A DNA stretch of 64,000 nt. It comes from Echria macrotheca (taxonomy: Eukaryota; Ascomycota; Sordariomycetes; Sordariales; Schizotheciaceae). Below are positions 44,430 to 55,495 of this stretch, piece by piece. The notes beneath the pieces are model-generated. The model was not told where the DNA came from, made no database searches, and saw only the letters and a list, made by a program, of their open reading frames with translations. Each line of letters starts with the position of its first letter. Positions within the stretch are counted from its first letter, which is position 1. Where the stretch lies: positions 372,001 to 436,000 of the forward strand of contig MU839839.1 of NCBI GenBank assembly GCA_030411725.1, written 5' to 3'. Position numbers and translations under genes: made by a program.

Positions 44430-46400
44430 CTTGAACTGTGTGTGTGTGTGTATTGCGGTAAATTGAGAAAGGGTGTGTGTTTCTGTTGCTTGCAATTGTT
44501 TTTGTTATGCTTGGGAATTCCCAATTGGTTGATTGGTGGTGGTGTGTGGTGTGATCTGAGTGGAAGCTTTTCCCAACAAGCAGAGCAGAAGCAGAGCAAA
44601 CGTCAAGCTTCCCGTCGGTCAGGTCATCAGTTGTCGTTTGGCCCTGCTCGGCTGCGGGACCACAAAGCTCTCGTGGCTTGGCGTCGGCTGTTGCGGAGAG
44701 CGGGACGCCTCAGGCAGCAAGATCAGGTGGTTTGTGCACTCACTGTCCACAAGGAAAAAATGGCCGGGTCTCGCTTGGATGCCGCTCAGGTCAGGTTCGG
44801 GGCTTTTCTTGGTGAGGGGAACTCCCGGTTTGAGCTGGTCGTGCCCCGCACTTGGATTGAGACACCAGGACAACATTCAACAGACACAGTCTTCAGTTTT
44901 GAAGATATCGTCAGAGATGTGGGCTCTAGCTTTGGGCAGTGATTATACAAGTGTAGATATTGTTTATGATCTCCTGGCTGTTGTGTGGATGGCAGTCATT
45001 CCTGAGTTGTTGGGCCTCCGGGCAATACACTGAGCAACAACCCAAGGTTCAACTGTCCAGGAGCCCCATTCGATCGCAAGCACCGAAATCAGCACACTTG
45101 CAGGCCAGCTGCCGTCTTCCGAACAGCCTCTTGCCGAAAATGCTCGACGGTTGATGAGAAACAAAACAAATGTCCAATAACATATCTGTTCTGGGTTGCA
45201 ATTTCATCTTCAACGGGGCATTACGGGGGCTCGACCCATCCCTGTCATGTTGACCCAGCCCCAAGCTCCTGGAAGACGATGGAATCCGGTAGCTGGCTTG
45301 ACTCTGTGGACGTCCGCTGGCATATCACTTTTCAGGGGACTTGGAAGCTGAGAAGGAGCGCCGCATGAATGAAACGGTGGTGACTATGCGTCGTTGTGGC
45401 TGGTAAGATAGCTTGGATTAGGTACCTACGGAAGCCTGCAGAACTAGACCAGGGCAGCCCAGTGTTGCCGTCCATGGAATGGGCAGCAAGAGCGCGATAA
45501 CGGACAGAGGCGAGACGAAATAGCCCCCAATGTACATACACTTCGCGGCATCTCAGAAAAGAATCGCTATAAAAGCGCATCTCAGTCGGTGTATTTTGAC
45601 GGGCGCCAGTGACGTACTCGCTGCATAGGGCCAGTCACGTGTTCTGATTTGCTGAGGAGAGGCCTGGTCCCAAACAAGCGTGGCCGTGCAGCGCCAAATT
45701 TCCAGTGCCAGCCCACGCACGGCATCCCGCCTTGTGTTGTCGTGCACTTTCCTTGCCTTGTCGACCCCTTCCCTCATTTCCAACTTTGCCTCCAAAACAG
45801 TCTCCCCGCCTGCTTTTGACTTCTCCTCCAACAACACCAAACAACAGCCACTACCACATCTTCGCCCACACAGAAGGCCGAGCCTCTCGTCTATTTTCCA
45901 CACCAAATCGCCAGCTTCCGCATTTCCCTAATCCAAGAGGTATGCCCTGACCCTCCCCTCCCCTCCCCGACAGTGCTTTGTTGCCCCGTCCCTCGCCCAC
46001 TGTCGTCATCGCCGATGCGAGCCCTCGCTGCCCTCCCGGTCTGGTGCCGCCATTACCGCAGCCTCACCGCTTCGTCTCCGGAGCCCAATTGCCCCCAGGT
46101 CCGGCTGCGAAAATGGCCGCTCTGCCCGCCAGACGAGACACGCAGTCGAGGCAGGGCTGCGAGTGCCCCACCGCGAGCGGGGAGCCTGCTCTGGCAGTCA
46201 TGAAGTCAGCACGGCGCATTCCCACCAGCATCTCCAGCTCAACGCGGTGTCTCCCAATTTTTGCGCCGACACCGTCTGCTTCCGCTTTTGTGCTTGGATC
46301 TCCGTATCTCGCGCGATAACGACCGCTCTGAGACGCGGTGTCCGGCCCAGTGTCTTGATAACCGTCGCTAACTTGCGCCTTCCAGATCAACACCGTCAAA
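44430..46400. other. divergent spacer between INH1 and 14-3-3
   Basis: A long spacer with CA/GT simple repeats just upstream of INH1 (about 44438-44452). The right third probably holds the 5' UTR and leader intron of the 14-3-3 gene (separate entry). No protein gene is recognised. Confidence 0.5.
45940..46385 (+). other. probable 5' UTR intron of the 14-3-3 gene
   Basis: A donor AGAG/GTATGC at 45940 and an acceptor CTTCCAG ending at 46385, with a CTAAC branch-like site at 46368, would remove about 446 nt of C-rich leader. It would leave ATCAACACCGTCAAA directly before the start codon. This is inference from splice signals only. Confidence 0.45.
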
Positions 46401-47386
<986 letters not shown>

Positions 47387-47892
47387 ACGGCGTCGTACAT
47401 TTCCTGGTGTCGGATTACAGCTAAACCTGGATGGTCTTGGTAAAGGCTGGTGGCAACGGTGTCCCTGGAGTGTAGGCTGGAGATGGACGGAGATCCCCGA
47501 AGTGGCTTTGCTTGCATGTTTTACGCAAATACACAACTTTAAGACTAGTGGGCGGTTTCTGGGAATGCACTGGGACTAGAGAGCAGAGCATTTGGAGGGG
47601 TCTCTTTTTCAGATGGCTTGCCTGTTAGACTCGACGCGCCGGAAGATCGTGTGGACAATAAACCAAAAAACCCCTTCCTCAGAGAGAGAGATGTTTTCCT
47701 CCTGTAGTCAGCTCACCAAGGTTTCTTGTACCATGATACCCATGCTCGGTAGTTGTTGGCAAATGCCGGTCTCCCGCTGCTGACTTGTGATTACTTGTGT
47801 TATGTGCAATTATATGGCTAAGTGCATGTCTATGAACCTGTTGGTCTACTAATATCTGACAACGAGGATCCTCTATTTTGGTATATTTCTTA
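47387..47892. other. convergent spacer 14-3-3 / DPH4
   Basis: 3' flanks of two convergent genes. No gene is seen. Confidence 0.5.
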
Positions 47893-48498
47893 TCAGCGGC
47901 CTCCAAGCTCAAACTCATCATCCTCGAGGATGGCAAACTGCACGCGCAGCCACAGGCTGCAGTCGACGCAGCCGACGATCAGCTCGCCCAGCTCCTCGTT
48001 CTCGTCGAGGTCGTCCTCGCCGACGATGAAGCCGCGCTTGTTCCCGCACCGGCAGGCGCGGTACCACTCGCCCTTTCCGTAGACTGTGTCGCGGTAGGAG
48101 AGGTCGTCTAGGTCTAGGGTTTCGAGGCCCGTTTGGAAGTTTGGAGATGAAGAGGATTGGGATGGGGTGGTTTCCGAGCGGAGTTGTCTGTCGTAGTCGG
48201 CTCTGGTCTTGTCGTTGGAGAGGGTCGTGTAGGCTTGGGTTATTTGGTCTACTGTGTAGGTTGTGGTGGTGGTGCCGGTGGAGGTGGAGGTGGAGGTGGT
48301 GGCTGGTTTTGGTTTTGGTTTTGTGAATGATGGGAAGGTTCCTTTTTTGTCTGGGTGGTGGGCGAGGAGGGCGCGGCGGTAGGCTTGCTTTATGAAGTGG
48401 CTTGTTTGGTCCGGGCTTAGGTTTAGGCTGTCGAGGGGGCGGGGGAGGTTGAGGATTTCGTAGTGGGTTGGGGTGGTTTGGGTTGTGGTTGTCGCCAT
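47893..48498 (-). CDS. DPH4: diphthamide biosynthesis J-protein Dph4 (Jjj3)
   Basis: Works with Dph3 to support iron-sulfur radical chemistry on eEF2 in the first step of diphthamide synthesis. A single exon, 201 residues. The J domain starts HYEILNLPRP and has the catalytic HPD at 48-50. Its loop is expanded by a Thr/Ser/Pro/Lys tract encoded by ACC/ACT-like simple repeats before the last J helices (DQITQAYTTLSND). The C-terminal CSL zinc finger has its four cysteines at 149, 151, 177 and 180 (CRCGNKRGF, then CVDCSLWL). Length and domain order fit the family. The simple-repeat insertion is the main oddity. Confidence 0.93.
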   Translation of the reverse strand: MATTTTQTTPTHYEILNLPRPLDSLNLSPDQTSHFIKQAYRRALLAHHPDKKGTFPSFTKPKPKPATTSTSTSTGTTTTTYTVDQITQAYTTLSNDKTRADYDRQLRSETTPSQSSSSPNFQTGLETLDLDDLSYRDTVYGKGEWYRACRCGNKRGFIVGEDDLDENEELGELIVGCVDCSLWLRVQFAILEDDEFELGGR

Positions 48499-48992
48499 GG
48501 TTTTCTTGTGGAGGTGATATTCCCGAGACTTTGTGATGTTGGCGGTGATGATGAAGGGTGGATGGGGATGAGATGAGATGGATGCGGTCTGGAAAATTTG
48601 GGATACGGATTCACTTATGCTGTGATCACGTGCATTTTAGTTTGGAATAAGAGTCTCATGGGTTATTGAAGGTCAGGGGAGGACAGACACAGAGTCTTGG
48701 TCGTGTGTGGTGTCTATGCTGGCGGTGAAGATGCGAGAGAGCGGAGGTGGGTTGAGTTGTCGGTGCTCTTAATTTCAGGGATTCTGAGCTGGCTGGTTTC
48801 CAACAGTGAGGGGCGGTGTGAAATCGAACGCAGGCCCAGAGGCAACAAGGCAAATACTTGTCTTGTCAACTTCGCCAGATCTGACAGGACATAAACACGG
48901 CAGAGCAGAACGGTTGTGATGTTGTACATTTGTTGTTATACATTCTATACAGTTCGAACCCCCAATCCGCCTCGCCCAGGATTGCTGAATCT
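48499..48992. other. spacer between DPH4 and mL59 genes
   Basis: DPH4 promoter and mL59 3' flank, both on the minus strand. It contains an almost continuous GATGG/GATGA stretch at 48545-48585. No gene is seen. Confidence 0.5.
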
Positions 48993-49603
48993 TTATTTGG
49001 GGAACTTGGTCCAGTTTCTCTTTCCAACCTGTTCGAGACATGTTAGAACCCAACGAGAAAAAACTACTCATCAGCAGTTGACTTACCTTCTTCCACTCCC
49101 TGATGAGTTCTGGCATATCCAGCATGGCTTGTCTCCTCTTCTCCATCCTAGCAACCAGTCAGTATTGCATCCGAACAACAGAAAAGGACTAGGAGCATAA
49201 CGTACTTGGCACCAAGCTGCCTCTCGTACTTGTGGCCCTTGACCTTTTGCCCAACACCGGTACCCTTGACACGCAAACCCAGCTCGACCCTCTTCGCGAG
49301 CTTGTACTCGGTGCCCTTGACGGTAAAGGGCAACAGCTCCTCAACGTTGTGCTTCCGCGCCAGCTTGACCAGCTCCGCCTGCCGCCGCAGCGAATACTTT
49401 GGCTCGTGCCATTTGCCCGTGACCGGGTGCTTCGTCGACTGGAACGGGTTCGGGGCGACTTTCTGGTAGGCCGTCTGGAACTCTTCGGGGTTTGCTCCCT
49501 CGGGCAGGATCGAGCTCGGCGGATACCGCGCGAGGAAGGTGCGGAGGCGCTGCGGTAGCCCGAGGGCTAATTGTATGTGTTTCTGTGCGGCGGCCGTCGC
49601 CAT
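48993..49603 (-). CDS. MRPL25: mitochondrial large-subunit ribosomal protein mL59 (MRPL25 family)
   Basis: A structural protein of the mitochondrial large ribosomal subunit. There are three exons: 49603-49206, 49147-49087 and 49028-48993, giving 164 residues. Family blocks are LPQRLRTFLARYPPSSILPEG, then NPFQSTKHPVTGKWHEPKYS, LRRQAELVKLARKHNVEELL and RVKGTGVGQKVKGHKYER. The small exons 2 and 3 add KRRQAMLDMPELIREWKK and the terminal VGKRNWTKFPK. The ATG at 49603 (MATAAAQKHIQL) matches the usual start of fungal homologues; the frame continues upstream but only from non-ATG codons. The gene shares its upstream region with PRP28. Confidence 0.9.
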
Positions 49604-49727
49604 CGTGTATGCTGGGCCTGTGGCTGCTGGCGTCGGCAGCTTTCGTCGTCGAGGTCGAGAAGGGCCAGCCAATTCCGGCGCGAAAAAGCGATCGCGCAGG
49701 GTTGCGAATTGGCGTTCAGCTCACTTT

Positions 49728-49744
49728 AAACCCTAACCCTAAAC
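49728..49744. promoter_or_regulatory. telo-box in the mL59 / PRP28 divergent promoter
   Basis: AAACCCTAACCCTAAAC contains two adjacent telomere-type units 125 bp before the mL59 start and about 175 bp before the PRP28 start. TTAGGG-type boxes are bound by Myb-type telomere-repeat factors (Tbf1/Teb1 in yeasts) at promoters of ribosomal-protein and related genes. That it acts so here is inference. Confidence 0.55.
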
Positions 49745-49918
49745 AAATAAAAGTGCCGGCCGGCAATCGATAAAAGCTCGCCTCCACCCGTGCCAAAAGT
49801 TCCAGAAGGCTGCAGAGTGCTGGGACGTGCTCACTAAACAACCACCATCTGCCGCCTCCCTTCACCGAGCGACGGACTTCCCTAAAACACTTCCACCACA
49901 ATTCCCAACAATATCAGC

Positions 49919-52057
49919 ATGGCCTCGACGAGAAAAGAGCCGCCCGATCTGGCGGCGCTATTGCGCCAGAAGAAAGCACAGGAGGCGCTCGCTGCGAAAC
50001 CCAGATTCATTCCGAAAAAAGAACGAGAACGGCTCGAGGCAGAAAAGAAGGCCAAGGAAGAAGAGGAGGAGCGCAAGCGACAGCAGGCGGCGAGATCATC
50101 GAATACCAACGGGGCATTCCCGAACAAGCAAGTCTCCAGTGCGCAGCCAGATCGGGGTATTCCCACTGGTCCCAAGGCGATGCGAAATCCTGTCAACGGC
50201 GACAGACCACACCGCGACGACGCGCGAAACGGACAGACCAACGGCAGCCGCCAGGATCGGAAACGAGGGCGCAACGACGAGGAGGAGCGCAAGGTCGAGC
50301 TGGAGCGGATGGACGAGGCAGAGCTGCGGGCAAAGTACATGGGACCTGTGGTCAACCAGTCCACGTTCTCGGCCAAGAAGAAGAGGAGGCGGACAGCCGC
50401 GAACAAGTTCAACTTTGATTGGGACCCGGATGATGATACCAGCCGCCCCCATGACCCCATCTACGCCGAACAGGTTCAGCCGCTCGTTCGTCTCGGAGGG
50501 TATGAGATGACCGACGAGCTGATCCAACGCAAGGCGGAGGCGATACGGCGGGGCGATCCGGAGACGGGAGAGGAGCGCGCCAGGCAGCTCCTGGAACAAC
50601 ACGAACGAGCTAAGCAACGGGCAGAGCGCAAGAACCTGGGGAAGCACTGGTCCGAGAAGCCGCTGGAGGAGATGAAGGAGCGCGACTGGCGTATATTCAA
50701 AGAGAATTTCGGCATTGCGACCAAGGGCGGCCTCATTCCGAACCCCATGCGCAGCTGGCAGGAATCCAACCTTCCAAGGCGCCTGCTCGATATCGTGGCA
50801 GATGTTGGATACGACGAGCCCACGCCGATTCAGAGAGCTGCGATCCCGATCGCCATGCAGTCGCGAGATCTCATCGGTGTTGCCGTTACCGGTTCCGGTA
50901 AAACAGCAGCCTTTCTCCTACCCCTACTTGTCTACATCTCGGAACTCCCACCACTTACTGAAATCAACAAAAACGACGGTCCCTATGCGCTCATCCTTGC
51001 CCCCACCCGTGAACTGGTCCAGCAGATCGAAAGCGAGGCGAAGAAGTTTGCGACTCCCCTTGGCTTCACGGTTGTTAGCATTGTGGGTGGTCACTCGCTG
51101 GAGGAGCAGGCTTTCGCGCTCAGGAATGGCGCGGAAATCATCGTCGCAACGCCGGGTCGTCTCGTAGACTGCTTGGAGCGGCGCCTTCTGGTGTTCTCTC
51201 AGTGCTGCTACATCATCATGGATGAAGCCGATCGGATGATTGACCAAGGTTTCGAGGAGCCTCTCACCAAGATTCTCGATGCGTTGCCCGTCACGAATGA
51301 GAAGCCGGATACGGAAGACGCCGAGAATCCCCAGCTCATGAGCCGGTACCTAGGGGGCAAGGATCGCTACCGGCAGACCATGATGTATACCGCTACAATG
51401 CCGCCAGTGGTAGAGAGGATTGCCAAGAAGTATCTCCGCAGGCCGGCGATTGTTACGATTGGTAACGCAGGCGAGGCGGTGGACACAGTTGAGCAGCGTG
51501 TAGAGTTCGTCGCGGGCGAAGACAAGAGGAAGAAGCGGTTGCAGGAGATCCTCAACTCGGGTCAGTTCAAGCCCCCAATCATTGTCTTCGTCAACATCAA
51601 GCGTAATTGCGACATGGTGGCGCGCGACATCAAAGGGATGGGCTTCTCGGCCGTTACGCTGCACGGAAGCAAAACGCAGGAACAGCGTGAGGCTGCGCTC
51701 GCGTCGCTACGGAACGGGCAGACGGACATCCTTGTGGCAACCGATCTTGCGGGGCGTGGTATCGATGTGCCCGACGTCTCGCTCGTCGTCAACTTCAACA
51801 TGTCCTCGAGCATCGAGTCGTACACGCATCGTATCGGACGTACCGGTCGTGCGGGCAAGAGCGGTGTGGCCATCACTTTTCTGGGCAACGAGGACAATGA
51901 CGTGCTGTACGACCTGCGGCAGATCATCTCCAAGTCGTCCATATCCAAGGTACCGGAGGAGCTCAGGCGGCACGAGGCGGCGCAGAACAAACCACAGCGG
52001 GGTGGGACCAAGAAGATTGACGAGGGTGGGTTTGGCGGGAAAGGTGCGGGATGGTAG
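49919..52057 (+). CDS. PRP28: DEAD-box pre-mRNA splicing helicase Prp28
   Basis: An ATPase of the U5 snRNP that releases U1 from the 5' splice site so that U6 can bind. A single exon, 712 residues. The N-terminal about 250 residues are charged and helical (PRFIPKKERERLEAEKK, KKKRRRTAANKFNFDW). RecA domain 1 has the Q-motif region EPTPIQRAAIP, motif I AVTGSGKT at about 322, PTREL, TPGRL, DEAD at about 435 and motif III as TAT (TATMPP), the form usual in Prp28/DDX23 rather than SAT. RecA domain 2 has VFVNIKRNCD, LHGSKTQEQRE, ATDLAGRGIDVPDV and HRIGRTGRAG. The C-terminus is Gly-rich and ends GGKGAGW. The gene is divergent from mL59 across 315 bp. Confidence 0.96.
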   Translation: MASTRKEPPDLAALLRQKKAQEALAAKPRFIPKKERERLEAEKKAKEEEEERKRQQAARSSNTNGAFPNKQVSSAQPDRGIPTGPKAMRNPVNGDRPHRDDARNGQTNGSRQDRKRGRNDEEERKVELERMDEAELRAKYMGPVVNQSTFSAKKKRRRTAANKFNFDWDPDDDTSRPHDPIYAEQVQPLVRLGGYEMTDELIQRKAEAIRRGDPETGEERARQLLEQHERAKQRAERKNLGKHWSEKPLEEMKERDWRIFKENFGIATKGGLIPNPMRSWQESNLPRRLLDIVADVGYDEPTPIQRAAIPIAMQSRDLIGVAVTGSGKTAAFLLPLLVYISELPPLTEINKNDGPYALILAPTRELVQQIESEAKKFATPLGFTVVSIVGGHSLEEQAFALRNGAEIIVATPGRLVDCLERRLLVFSQCCYIIMDEADRMIDQGFEEPLTKILDALPVTNEKPDTEDAENPQLMSRYLGGKDRYRQTMMYTATMPPVVERIAKKYLRRPAIVTIGNAGEAVDTVEQRVEFVAGEDKRKKRLQEILNSGQFKPPIIVFVNIKRNCDMVARDIKGMGFSAVTLHGSKTQEQREAALASLRNGQTDILVATDLAGRGIDVPDVSLVVNFNMSSSIESYTHRIGRTGRAGKSGVAITFLGNEDNDVLYDLRQIISKSSISKVPEELRRHEAAQNKPQRGGTKKIDEGGFGGKGAGW

Positions 52058-53260
52058 TCTGTGGTGTATACCTTATGTAGTGTACTTTTTGCACGAGGCT
52101 CCGATGACGGGATCAGGGGCTGGGCTTTGATGAAGGCAGACATTGATGAGTGGTCCCCTCACCACATGGTCATAGCGAATTATCAGCGGCATGGACATGG
52201 ACGTAGTTAAATACAAGTCAAAATATCAACTTAGCCTTTTGAGACATGGAGAACCAAGTATCCCTACCAGCATCACGTATTCGCCAGGTCGAACTCCAAT
52301 CTGATCACAAGATAAACCGTACTCGGATCTGATCTTATCAATCTACTAGCCAAGTCTCTCGCTCCGAGCCGGACCCAGACTTGTCCCGCTCTGCCCCACC
52401 AAGGGACGGTCGAGGCACAGAATTGACTCAAGACGTCCCCTGGTCAAGAAAATTTCAGGTACGGTGTGACAAACAATGGATTGACTACCAACGCCCTCCG
52501 GAAGGGATCCCCTCCAGAATCTTGGTCTGATGTGACTCCGCTCTCGTCCAGACAACAAAACAAGGACTCTGCCGCGCCCGCATGATGTGAGTCTCCCCGA
52601 CCTTTGCGCGTTTCGCAGCGGGCGGCGAGGTGCCCGTAGTTTCAACCCATGCCAGGAAAAACTCGATTCGAAAACGACCCCGGAAAGTGAAAGTCTCTTT
52701 TGCCCCGCTACGCCTAACAAGCACAGCTGCCGAGCCTGGACCGAGCGACGGTGAGCTACCGAGTAAAAAAAAGAATTGAGCGGTGACGGACGACCAGACT
52801 AACGGTACAAGTACATGTGTGTATAAACTGTGTGGTTTTCGGGCTGCAAACTGTGCCTCAGCATTGCCAATTCACAGAGCAAACATCGACGGTTTTCCAA
52901 TCTACGTTTTACGCTACATATTTCGGCTCTACATCGCATAGAGTTTGCTCTTTGTTGGCTGCAGTCCGCACACAACACACACACAAATACAGACAAGAAG
53001 TACCCCAATACAGCAACAACAGCTCCGCTCGGCGGCCTCTCACCAACACGCACTCCCCCTATTTCCTACCGCGAGACATTTATTCGCATCGTGAGCTTCC
53101 GGATAGGGATCCCAACATAAATTGAGTCACCTGGTGAATTATCGCTGGTTTGCTCACTGTTGGTCGGAGTCGCGATCATTATCTTCCTCCGTGTTCCCCT
53201 TGGAAGGGGAACCGGTCGGGAGCCCCCCTTTTCCCTCACTCAGACACCGTCTCTACCAGA
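52058..53260. other. spacer between PRP28 and the ornithine carrier gene
   Basis: PRP28 3' flank and promoter of the carrier gene. Short frames have no recognisable content. A CACACACACACA tract lies at about 52973-52984. Confidence 0.5.
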
Positions 53261-54346
53261 ATGGAGCCCGCATCACGGGAAAGGCTCAAAAGCGGCACAA
53301 CAGTTGCGCCAGTCACACCTTCGCCCGTGGTTCTCCCACCCAAGACTGCCCGCATGGAGGCTGTGGAAGATATCGTTTACGGATCGGTGAGTTTCCCAGA
53401 CAACATACCCCCTTTGTTCGCCGACCAATGTGCTTACACACTCAACCAGACAGCCGGTGTGGTCGGCAAATACATTGAATACCCCTTTGACACGGTAAAA
53501 GTCCGGCTCCAGGCCCAGCCAGACCACCTCCCGCTGAGGTACACCGGCCCACTCGACTGCTTCCGCCAGTCCATCCGCGCCGACGGGTTTCTAGGTCTGT
53601 ACCGGGGCATCAGCGCGCCCCTGGTCGGCGCCGCGCTCGAGACGAGCAGCCTCTTCTTCTGGGAACGCATCGGGCGCGAGGCCGTGTACGCATCCGGCCT
53701 CGCCCCGCGCGAGGCCCAACTCCCGCTGTCGGCGCTGTGGCTCTCGGGCGCCTTCTCGGGCGCCTGCACCTCGCTCGTCCTGACCCCGATCGAGCTGGTC
53801 AAGTGCAAGATCCAGGTGCCCGAGACCGAGGCGGGCGGCGTCGTCAAGGCGCCCCTGAAACCCATTCCCGTCATCAAGGATATCTGGCGCCACCAGGGCC
53901 TGCGCGGGTTCTGGCACGGGCAGCTGGGCACGCTCATCCGCGAGGCGGGCGGGTGTGCCGCCTGGTTCGGGTCCAAGGAGACGACGACGGCGCTGCTGAG
54001 GCAGTGGAACGAGCGCGCGGTCGCGTCGGATGCCGACGAGCTGGCGCGTATGCGCGAGGAGCCGCTGCCGCTCTGGCAGCAGGCTGTGGCGGGCGCGTCG
54101 GCGGGCATGTCGTATAATTTTCTGTTTTTCCCGGCCGACACGGTCAAGTCGCGGATGCAGACGACGCCGATCGGGGGGACGGAACAGAACCGCACGTTTG
54201 CGGCCGAGACGCGCGCCCTGTGGCGGCAGGCGGGGATCAAGGGGTTCTATAGGGGTTGTGGAATTACTGTGTTGCGGTCGGCGCCGAGCTCGGCGTTTAT
54301 CTTTATCGTCTTTGATGGGCTGAAGAAGTATTTCCCTATGCAATAG
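53261..54346 (+). CDS. ARG13: mitochondrial ornithine carrier
   Basis: A mitochondrial carrier of the Ort1/ARG-13 type, exchanging matrix ornithine for cytosolic arginine-pathway partners. Exon 1 is 53261-53386 and exon 2 is 53450-54346, giving 340 residues. The 63-nt intron has a GTGAGT donor and a CAACCAG acceptor and contains no stop in frame, so a retained intron would insert 21 residues. The three carrier signatures are present: [20 protein letters not shown] and [10 protein letters not shown], each followed by the small-residue motif of the even helix. The N-terminal 30 residues are an unusual Pro/Ser/Thr extension. Substrate assignment rests on overall resemblance to fungal ornithine transporters, so a related basic amino-acid carrier remains possible. 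Confidence 0.85.
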   Translation: MEPASRERLKSGTTVAPVTPSPVVLPPKTARMEAVEDIVYGSVSFPDNIPPLFADQCAYTLNQTAGVVGKYIEYPFDTVKVRLQAQPDHLPLRYTGPLDCFRQSIRADGFLGLYRGISAPLVGAALETSSLFFWERIGREAVYASGLAPREAQLPLSALWLSGAFSGACTSLVLTPIELVKCKIQVPETEAGGVVKAPLKPIPVIKDIWRHQGLRGFWHGQLGTLIREAGGCAAWFGSKETTTALLRQWNERAVASDADELARMREEPLPLWQQAVAGASAGMSYNFLFFPADTVKSRMQTTPIGGTEQNRTFAAETRALWRQAGIKGFYRGCGITVLRSAPSSAFIFIVFDGLKKYFPMQ

Positions 54347-54773
54347 ACAGACAGGGGGGAAGAAGGGGATGGGGGGTGTTTAGACAGCGTGGCGTTATCT
54401 AGACAGCGGTGGCTACCTGGATGGAGGGTGTGAAGAGCGTGAGCCAGCGGGTGTCAGGGCGGCATGTTAGCCTTCCATGCGGAAGATGGTTTCTCTTTCA
54501 TTGGCTTCATAGCATTATATGGCGGCGTTCAAGGACTGACTCGAAGGGGGGGGAATTGCATCGGGTGGCTGGGGTTTGAATACACAGTTCATGAGACGTC
54601 ATAGAAAGGTCTGGTTTCAAACAAACAATGCTTTCTATATGGGCAAAAGAGACAGTGTTGCTGACTGGGAACACTTTCACCCATTTTTTTCACACTTCAC
54701 AGCCTACAGACATACACACATTCCACCCACTCCGCACCCCATCAATTATAAACCAAATGAGCTGGTTTACCTA
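54347..54773. other. convergent spacer carrier / TspO
   Basis: 3' flanks of two convergent genes, rich in G on the plus strand. No gene is seen. Confidence 0.5.
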
Positions 54774-55495
54774 TTACAAGGCCTTCTTCCCGGCAGCCTT
54801 ATCCTCGGGATCCCGCAAGTCCCAGTTATTCAGATACCCCGTCCCGGCCGACAGATACGTCGCGAAGCCCAACCAAGCCACGTACGGCACCAGCAGGAGA
54901 CCGGCCGTCCGGTCCACCGCCGTGCCCCACAGGTAGGCCAGGTACGAGTTGATGCCGAGCAGGGCGAGCACGTCGACCGTCGCCTCGAGGGGGCGGCGCA
55001 GGCCGAAGAAGAGGGGCATCCAGGCTAGGTTGAGGCCGAGCTGGATTGTGTAGAGGGTTGCGCCGTGTTTGGCTGCTGCGATTGTGGACTTTTTTTGGGG
55101 GGGGGGGGGGGGGGGAAGTTAGTGGATGAGGGAGGTGATGGGGGAAAGAAAGGGGATGAGTGAGACGTACGGGGCCGTTAAGGGGGGAGGTGCCTAGGTG
55201 CACGGCGCGGTAGGCTGCGTAGCCCATTGTGCCGTAGAGCACTGTCCATACTGGACCGAAGATCCAGGGCGGGGGGCGGAGGGGGGGTTGTTTCCAGGAG
55301 AGGTATTTGCGGCCTGTGTCTTCGGCTGTTTTATGGAGGTGTTAGTATTTGAGGGAGAGGGGGAAAAGGGTGGTGAGACGAACGGCGGGTGCTGAAGCCG
55401 ACGGCTGTGCCGAGGGCGATGGGGAAGAGGATGGAGGCCGCGGGGCTGTTGAAGATGAATTCGGGGAGGGTGAGGCTGGGGATGTAGGTTGTCAT
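54774..55495 (-). CDS. TspO/MBR family membrane protein (translocator protein)
   Basis: A five-helix membrane protein of the TspO/peripheral benzodiazepine receptor family, which binds porphyrins and sterols. In eukaryotes it usually sits in the mitochondrial outer membrane or secretory membranes. There are three exons: 55495-55384, 55325-55171 and 55088-54774, giving 193 residues. Exon joins give STRPEDTGRKYLSWKQPP and LNGPSTIAAAKHG. The family core is clear: KQPPLRPPPWIFGPVWTVLY, NLAWMPLFFG, and the last helices with LVPYVAWLGFATYLSAG. Intron 2 (55170-55089) contains a C-run of about 19 nt just before its acceptor. Donors are GTTCGT and GTACGT. Confidence 0.9.

Noticed and set aside
48945..48970. 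GTTCGAACCC, resembling a tRNA B box
   Set aside because: No matching A box, acceptor stem or anticodon arm can be folded upstream; it lies in the 3' flank of the mL59 gene.
53434..54240. 268-codon minus-strand frame opposite the ornithine carrier
   Set aside because: Antisense of a GC-rich coding exon, with no domain content and no splice support.
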